Assembly: GCA_002351705.1 (NCBI GenBank)
Contig: DEHC01000003.1
Location: 1 to 9,028 of the forward strand
Direction of reading: 5' to 3'
Length of the DNA stretch: 9,028 nucleotides
DNA from: Gammaproteobacteria bacterium UBA2810
GTDB lineage: Bacteria; Pseudomonadota; Gammaproteobacteria; Enterobacterales; Succinivibrionaceae
A program made the position numbers and the translations under genes. The notes under the pieces are model-generated. The model saw only the letters and a program-made list of their open reading frames with translations, had not been told where the DNA came from and ran no database searches. Of the stretch, positions 5,512-9,028 are shown piece by piece (within the stretch, counting starts at the first letter, position 1; each line of letters begins with the position of its first letter).

Positions 5512-6212
5512 TACTCTTTGAGGAAGTAAGCAAGAGCTACTACACAGGCCAGCAGGCTCTGCAGAACATCTCGTTCCGCCTTGAGGACGGCGAGATGGTC
5601 TATCTCCGCGGCCGCTCGGGAGCGGGCAAGAGCTCGCTCCTGAAGCTCATCAACCTCGTGGAGCGCCCCAGCATGGGCCGCATCATGGTTGACGACATCA
5701 GCCTCGGAGGGCTCTCCGAGCGCGGCATGCAGCTCTACCGCCGCCGCATCGGCATGATTTTCCAGGACTACCGCCTCATCAACAGCCGCACGGTCTATGA
5801 CAATGTGGCCCTGCCGCTTGTAATCTGCGGCAGGCCCCCTGAGGAGGTCCGGAAGAGAGCGATGGCATCCCTCGATCTCGTGGGGCTCCTCGAGAAGAGG
5901 AACTACTACCCCCTGCAGCTCTCGGGCGGCGAGCAGCAGCGCGTCGGCATCGCGAGGGCGGTGGTGAACCGCCCCCGCATCATCCTCGCGGATGAGCCGA
6001 CCGGCAATCTCGATCACGATCTCTCCCTTGAGATCCTGAAGCTCTTCCTCCGCTTCAACCGCTCCGGGGTTACGGTAATCATCGCGACCCACGACAACAC
6101 GCTCGTGAGCGCCTGCCCCAGAAGGCAGCTGGTGCTTGAGAGCGGCAGGCTCATACAGGATATCCCGGCCGCTGCCCCGCAGGCGGCGCAGGCAGGAGGG
6201 AGCGCGTCATGA
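5508..6212 (+). CDS. ftsE: Cell division ABC ATPase FtsE
   Basis: Cytoplasmic ATPase of the FtsEX complex, a type VII ABC system that is a signal transmitter and not a transporter: ATP turnover drives FtsX to activate periplasmic peptidoglycan hydrolases at the septum. All ABC motifs are present: Walker A GRSGAGKSS (35-43), Q-loop FQD (Q86), signature LSGGEQQR (138-145), Walker B IILADEP (D162, E163), D-loop NLD (167-169) and switch H195. It has 234 residues, slightly longer than E. coli FtsE because of an Ala-rich tail (PAAAPQAAQAGGSAS). The start is GTG 5508, overlapping the ftsY stop as GTGA; GGTGG just upstream is a modest ribosome binding site, so expression probably depends on coupling to ftsY. 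Its own stop overlaps the ftsX start. Confidence 0.97.
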   Translation: MILFEEVSKSYYTGQQALQNISFRLEDGEMVYLRGRSGAGKSSLLKLINLVERPSMGRIMVDDISLGGLSERGMQLYRRRIGMIFQDYRLINSRTVYDNVALPLVICGRPPEEVRKRAMASLDLVGLLEKRNYYPLQLSGGEQQRVGIARAVVNRPRIILADEPTGNLDHDLSLEILKLFLRFNRSGVTVIIATHDNTLVSACPRRQLVLESGRLIQDIPAAAPQAAQAGGSAS

Positions 6213-7168
6213 GAATGGCAAGGAGAAGCGGCGGCACCGGAACTTTCCTCTACCGCCTGTTCGGGCGTCCCCTCGAGATGCTGAAGTCATCGTTCGCCAT
6301 GATGTGGAGGACACCGATAAGGACCGCCCTCACCATCGCGGTGATAGCGGTCTCGCTCGCCGTCCCGGTAACCCTTTACCTCCTCTACTCGAACGCGACG
6401 AGCGTAACCGACGGGCTCCATGAGGACTCAAGGATCTCCCTCTACCTCAAGAGGACGGTTACTGAGGACCGCGGCAGGGCGCTCGCCGAGAGCATGAAGA
6501 AGCGCGAGGGCATCAAGAGCGCGCGCTATATCTCGAGCGACGAGGCACTCGTGGAGTTCTCGAAGACCACCGGCTTCACCGAGCCCATTGTCTACCTCGC
6601 GGAGAACCCGCTTCCCGCGGTAGTCGAGATCATTCCCGACGAGACGGTATCGCACTCGGCGGAGAAGGCGAAGGCGCTCCTCCAGGAGCTCCTCAAAAAC
6701 CAGCTCGTGGAGCAGGGCAAGATTGATGTCGACTGGATCAAGAAGCTCAACGCCCTCGCGGACATGCTCCGCACGCTCACCTTCGGGCTCGGCGTCATGC
6801 TGGTCCTGGGGTTCATCCTCACCGTCGCGAACTCCGTGAGGATCGACCTCACGGACCGCCGCGACGAGATCGTCGTGGAGAAGCTCCTCGGCGCGACCGA
6901 CCGCTTCATCTATGAGCCCTTCATGTACGCGAGCTTCTGGTACGGGCTCCTCGGAGGCCTTGCCGCCTGGTGGGTGAATGAGGTGTTCATGGTCTGCTTC
7001 GACTCCTCAGTGCAGGAGCTCGCGAAACAGTACACGCCTGACGGCTTCGATCTCACCTTCCTCCCGGTGAGCGCCGCGGGCCTCATGATTCTCTTCAGCA
7101 TTGCGCTCAGCATGATCGCGGCGCGCACAGCCCTTGGCTATGTAAGCCGCAGCGTTGAGCCGGAGTAG
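6209..7168 (+). CDS. ftsX: Cell division membrane protein FtsX
   Basis: Membrane partner of FtsE. The 319-residue sequence shows four hydrophobic segments in the expected places: about 39-60 (TALTIAVIAVSLAVPVTLYL), 191-210, 241-264 and 284-305. A large periplasmic domain (about 61-188) lies between the first two, and the EKLLGAT segment (224-230) is cytoplasmic. In gammaproteobacteria the periplasmic domain binds EnvC to switch on the AmiA/AmiB amidases; envC is not in this window. ATG 6209 forms an ATGA overlap with ftsE, and AGGAGGG (6194-6200) lies 8 bases before it, a strong site. The gene is followed by rpoH after only 8 bases. Confidence 0.95.
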   Translation: MRMARRSGGTGTFLYRLFGRPLEMLKSSFAMMWRTPIRTALTIAVIAVSLAVPVTLYLLYSNATSVTDGLHEDSRISLYLKRTVTEDRGRALAESMKKREGIKSARYISSDEALVEFSKTTGFTEPIVYLAENPLPAVVEIIPDETVSHSAEKAKALLQELLKNQLVEQGKIDVDWIKKLNALADMLRTLTFGLGVMLVLGFILTVANSVRIDLTDRRDEIVVEKLLGATDRFIYEPFMYASFWYGLLGGLAAWWVNEVFMVCFDSSVQELAKQYTPDGFDLTFLPVSAAGLMILFSIALSMIAARTALGYVSRSVEPE

Positions 7169-7176
7169 TTTCTCAG

Positions 7177-8094
7177 GTGGAAAGCGAAAGCACTGCAAAT
7201 CATACCAGCCTGGTGGTGGCCGGCCGCAGGCCGCTGCCGCCCGTCAGGCAGACGAGCCTTGACGCCTACATAAGGGCAGTCAACAGCATCCCCATCCTCT
7301 CCGCGGAGGAGGAGAAGTCGCTTGCTGAGGACTACCAGAAGACCGGGAACGTCGAGTCGGCGCAGAAGCTCGTCGTCTCGCAGCTCAGGTTCGTCGTCCA
7401 TATCGCGAGGAGCTACCTCGGCTACGGGCTTCCTCTTGCCGACCTCATACAGGAGGGGAACATCGGCCTCATGCAGGCGGTGAAGCGCTTTGATCCCGGG
7501 ATGGGCGTGCGCCTGGTCTCGTTCGCCGTCCACTGGATCAAGTCCTGCATCCATGAGTACGTCATCAAGAACTGGCGCATGGTGAAGGTCGCGACCACCA
7601 AGTCGCAGAGGAAGCTGTTCTTCAACCTCAGGAAGTACAAGAAGAGCCTCACCTGGTTCACGCCTGACGAGATCGCCATGGTCGCGCGCGAGCTCAACGT
7701 CTCCCCGAAGGACGTCGAGGAGATGGAGCAGCGCATGATCGGAAGCGACGTCGCCTTCGACGGCTATGATGATCCCGCCGCTGACGACGACACCCCGCAG
7801 AACGTGCCCGCGCTCTACCTCGAGGACAAGTCATCGGACTTCGCGAGGAACATCGAGGACGCGAGCGAGAACCGCTTCGCGCTCTCGAGCCTTGAGAAGG
7901 CCCTCGGGAAGCTCGACGAGCGGAGCAGGTACATCATACAGAGGCGCTGGTTCGACGAGAACAAGGCAACCCTCCAGGAGCTCGCCGAGCACTTCGGCGT
8001 GTCCGCTGAGAGGGTGCGGCAGCTTGAGAAAGGCGCGCTCGAGAAGCTCAAGTCCATGATCGGGGTGAGCCTTGATCCCGAGGATCTCGCCTGA
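7177..8094 (+). CDS. rpoH: Heat-shock sigma factor RpoH (sigma-32)
   Basis: Directs RNA polymerase to chaperone and protease genes. The 305-residue sequence has region 2 (RFVVHIARSY; DLIQEGNIGLMQAVKRF at 89-105; VSFAVHWIK), the diagnostic RpoH box QRKLFFNLR (144-152), and the region 4.2 helix-turn-helix (TLQELAEHFGVSAERVRQLE, 265-284). The start is a GTG at 7177: the frame has a stop at 7156-7158, and no ATG lies between that stop and the conserved LDAYIRA. The nearest Shine-Dalgarno-like GGAG (7162-7165, inside the ftsX stop region) is 11 bases away, so initiation may be weak or coupled to ftsX. The N-terminus is about 13 residues longer than in E. coli; GTG codons at 7213 and 7216 are alternative starts. 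The 8-base gap to ftsX leaves no room for a separate promoter region like that in E. coli, unless promoters lie within ftsX. Confidence 0.96.
   Translation: MESESTANHTSLVVAGRRPLPPVRQTSLDAYIRAVNSIPILSAEEEKSLAEDYQKTGNVESAQKLVVSQLRFVVHIARSYLGYGLPLADLIQEGNIGLMQAVKRFDPGMGVRLVSFAVHWIKSCIHEYVIKNWRMVKVATTKSQRKLFFNLRKYKKSLTWFTPDEIAMVARELNVSPKDVEEMEQRMIGSDVAFDGYDDPAADDDTPQNVPALYLEDKSSDFARNIEDASENRFALSSLEKALGKLDERSRYIIQRRWFDENKATLQELAEHFGVSAERVRQLEKGALEKLKSMIGVSLDPEDLA
7215..7241 (+). promoter_or_regulatory. GC-rich hairpin in the early rpoH coding region
   Basis: GGTGGC (7215-7220) pairs with GCCGCC (7236-7241), including one G-U pair. Inside it CGGCC (7221-7225) pairs with GGCCG (7229-7233) around a GCA loop, with only CT bulged. 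This gives 11 pairs starting 38 bases downstream of the GTG. In E. coli, rpoH translation is controlled by temperature-sensitive mRNA structure involving the start region and early coding sequence. Whether this hairpin plays such a part is inference; high GC alone makes stems common here. Confidence 0.35.
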
Positions 8095-8113
8095 TCCGGC
8101 AATCCGCAGAGGG

Positions 8114-8140
8114 GCGGGCAGGGCCTGCCACGCAGTTTTT
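8114..8140 (+). terminator. Intrinsic terminator after rpoH
   Basis: GCG-GGCAG (8114-8121) pairs with CTGCC-A-CGC (8125-8133) as an 8-bp stem with one bulged A and a GGC loop, followed by AG and five T (8136-8140). It starts 20 bases after the rpoH stop and should end the ftsY-ftsE-ftsX-rpoH transcript. Confidence 0.8.
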
Positions 8141-8329
8141 CCCCTTAGTTTGCCCTTGATTTTGCGGTTTTCGCTTAAATCTGGCCTGTTTTTAAGGGAA
8201 ACTTCCTGTGACTGAGGGGAAACGCCTGTCCGGGGAGAAATTTCAGTCAGCGGTCGGTAATAATGTCATGTTCTGACAGGAAGCGCAGCTTTAGTGCCTG
8301 ATCCCAGGCTGCAGGGCAATAACAGATGC
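8141..8329. other. Non-coding spacer with several inverted repeats
   Basis: No convincing gene lies between the rpoH terminator and the next promoter. Visible structure includes TGACTGA (8209-8215) with TCAGTCA (8243-8249), a perfect 7-base inverted repeat with a 27-base loop. CTTAAA (8174-8179) pairs with TTTAAG (8191-8196), and GCCTG (8296-8300) with CAGGC (8305-8309). A motif close to AAGGGGAAA appears three times: inverted at 8137-8147, and forward at 8194-8201 and 8215-8222. An sRNA or regulatory role cannot be shown from this sequence alone. Confidence 0.4.
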
Positions 8330-8335
8330 TACACT
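8327..8335 (+). promoter_or_regulatory. Possible extended -10 promoter for the truncated ATPase gene
   Basis: TGCTACACT (8327-8335) fits the extended -10 pattern TGn plus a -10 hexamer. No good -35 is found 16-18 bases upstream. The predicted start near 8342 leaves a leader of about 25 bases. Because a terminator precedes it, the ATPase gene needs its own promoter, and this is the best candidate. Confidence 0.35.
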
Positions 8336-8366
8336 GTCACCAGGAAAATCTTTAAAGGCTGGGAGC

Positions 8367-9017
8367 ATGATGAAAAAATTACCTATAGGCAAACAGTCAT
8401 TTGATGCGCTCAGATCCCTCGGTATGGTCTATGTCGACAAGACAGACATCATCTTCCGGATGATTGAAAACAATGACCAGTGCTTTATCTCCCGTCCGCG
8501 CCGGTTCGGCAAGAGTCTCCTGGTGTCAACACTGGAAAGCCTCTTCTCCCGCGGCACGGAAATGTTCAAGGGCCTTGCCATCGGGAAGCTGTGGACGGAT
8601 AAAACCTACCGGGTCCTGCATTTTGACTTCTCAGGCCTTGAATGCGGCAGCGTGGAAAGCTTTCAGAAAGATGCTGTCGAAAAATTTCTTGATGTCGCCA
8701 AAAAAGCAGGCGTTCTGGGCTGGCAGGAAAACGCGGATGAATACAGAACCATCAAGATCCTTATGAACAGGATCTGCCTTATGGCAGGGAACAGCTCAAT
8801 GGTCCTTCTTGTGGATGAGTACGACAGTCCGCTGAATGCCAATCTCGGCAATCCGGAGGTTTTCAGCGGGATCCGTAAGGCAATTTACGATTTCTACTCA
8901 TCGGTCAAGGAAAACAGCGGCAGATTCCGCTTCATTTTCGTTACCGGAGTATCCCGTTTCGACAGGACTGCTGTCTTCGGTGACGGCCCGGTCATTCAGG
9001 ACCTGAGGATTTGTTAA
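8367..9017 (+). pseudogene. AAA-ATPase-like (PF09820-type) protein, N-terminal part, frame broken
   Basis: The 216 residues match the N-terminal ATPase half of a family normally near 500 residues or more, which also carries a C-terminal PD-(D/E)XK nuclease-like domain. Visible motifs are the entry segment LPIGKQSFDALR...YVDKT, the unusual Walker A RPRRFGKS (43-50), Walker B VLLVDEYD (D150, E151) and the sensor strand FIFVTGVSRF (189-198). The frame ends at TAA 9015-9017 just after VIQDL, where the family continues. Frame +2 then reads LLKNKF to the window edge, which suits the family better, so a one-base loss near 9009-9012 or an interrupting insertion is likely. Start: ATG 8367 or ATG 8370; TAAAGG (8353-8358) suits the first and GGGAG (8361-8365) the second. 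Its lower GC than the fts block suggests transfer. The family's role is not established. Confidence 0.7.
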
Positions 9018-9028
9018 AAAACAAATTC

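Noticed and set aside
5421..6092. 223-codon minus-strand open frame opposite ftsE
   Set aside because: It is antisense to an intact ftsE with all ABC motifs and has no domain of its own.
83..8250. Octamer TCAGTCAG at 83-90, 3579-3586 and 8243-8250
   Set aside because: Three copies are slightly more than expected by chance, but their contexts differ (hairpin loop, ftsY leader, rpoH 3' spacer) and the flanks do not match.

Overview
This is a chromosomal segment from a gammaproteobacterium, with every recognisable gene on the + strand. The order ftsY-ftsE-ftsX-rpoH is a gammaproteobacterial hallmark, and RpoH keeps the RpoH box (QRKLFFNLR). The high-GC core genes, the alanine/lysine-rich FtsY and the two flanking orphan ATPases of gut and rumen type point towards a host-associated anaerobe such as the Succinivibrionaceae. 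That family-level placement is an inference from gene content, not from a search.

Layout. Positions 1-540 hold the tail of an upstream frame ending at 66, a terminator-like hairpin (74-118), an unrecognised and possibly frameshifted coding remnant ending at 453, and a second terminator-like structure (506-539). Positions 541-920 are very AT-rich: a 16-codon mini-ORF with a strong Shine-Dalgarno site, then about six degenerate tandem units of 39-40 bp (606-842), most with an internal TTTTTGAA / TTCAAAAA palindrome. These lead into a complete AAA_14/DUF4143-type ATPase gene (921-2159). A FabF/FabB-like beta-ketoacyl synthase follows (2279-3502).

The core block is ftsY (3604-5511), ftsE (5508-6212), ftsX (6209-7168) and rpoH (7177-8094). 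The two ftsY/ftsE/ftsX junctions are 4-base stop/start overlaps, and rpoH begins 8 bases after ftsX. A clear intrinsic terminator at 8114-8140 closes the block. After a non-coding stretch (8141-8366) comes the N-terminal part of a second orphan ATPase (AAA-ATPase-like, PF09820 type). Its frame stops early at 9017, probably through a frameshift or interruption.

How the genes work together. FtsY is the SRP receptor that docks ribosomes making membrane proteins, FtsEX is the divisome ABC complex that controls peptidoglycan hydrolysis, and RpoH is the heat-shock sigma factor. Here they look like one transcription unit running from a perfect TATAAT at 3566 to the terminator at 8114. The two ATPase genes are lower in GC and look like accessory insertions on either side of the core.

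The least explained signal is the palindrome array at 606-842 upstream of the DUF4143 ATPase. It is best read as a multi-site operator or nucleoprotein platform, though no regulator is visible in the window.
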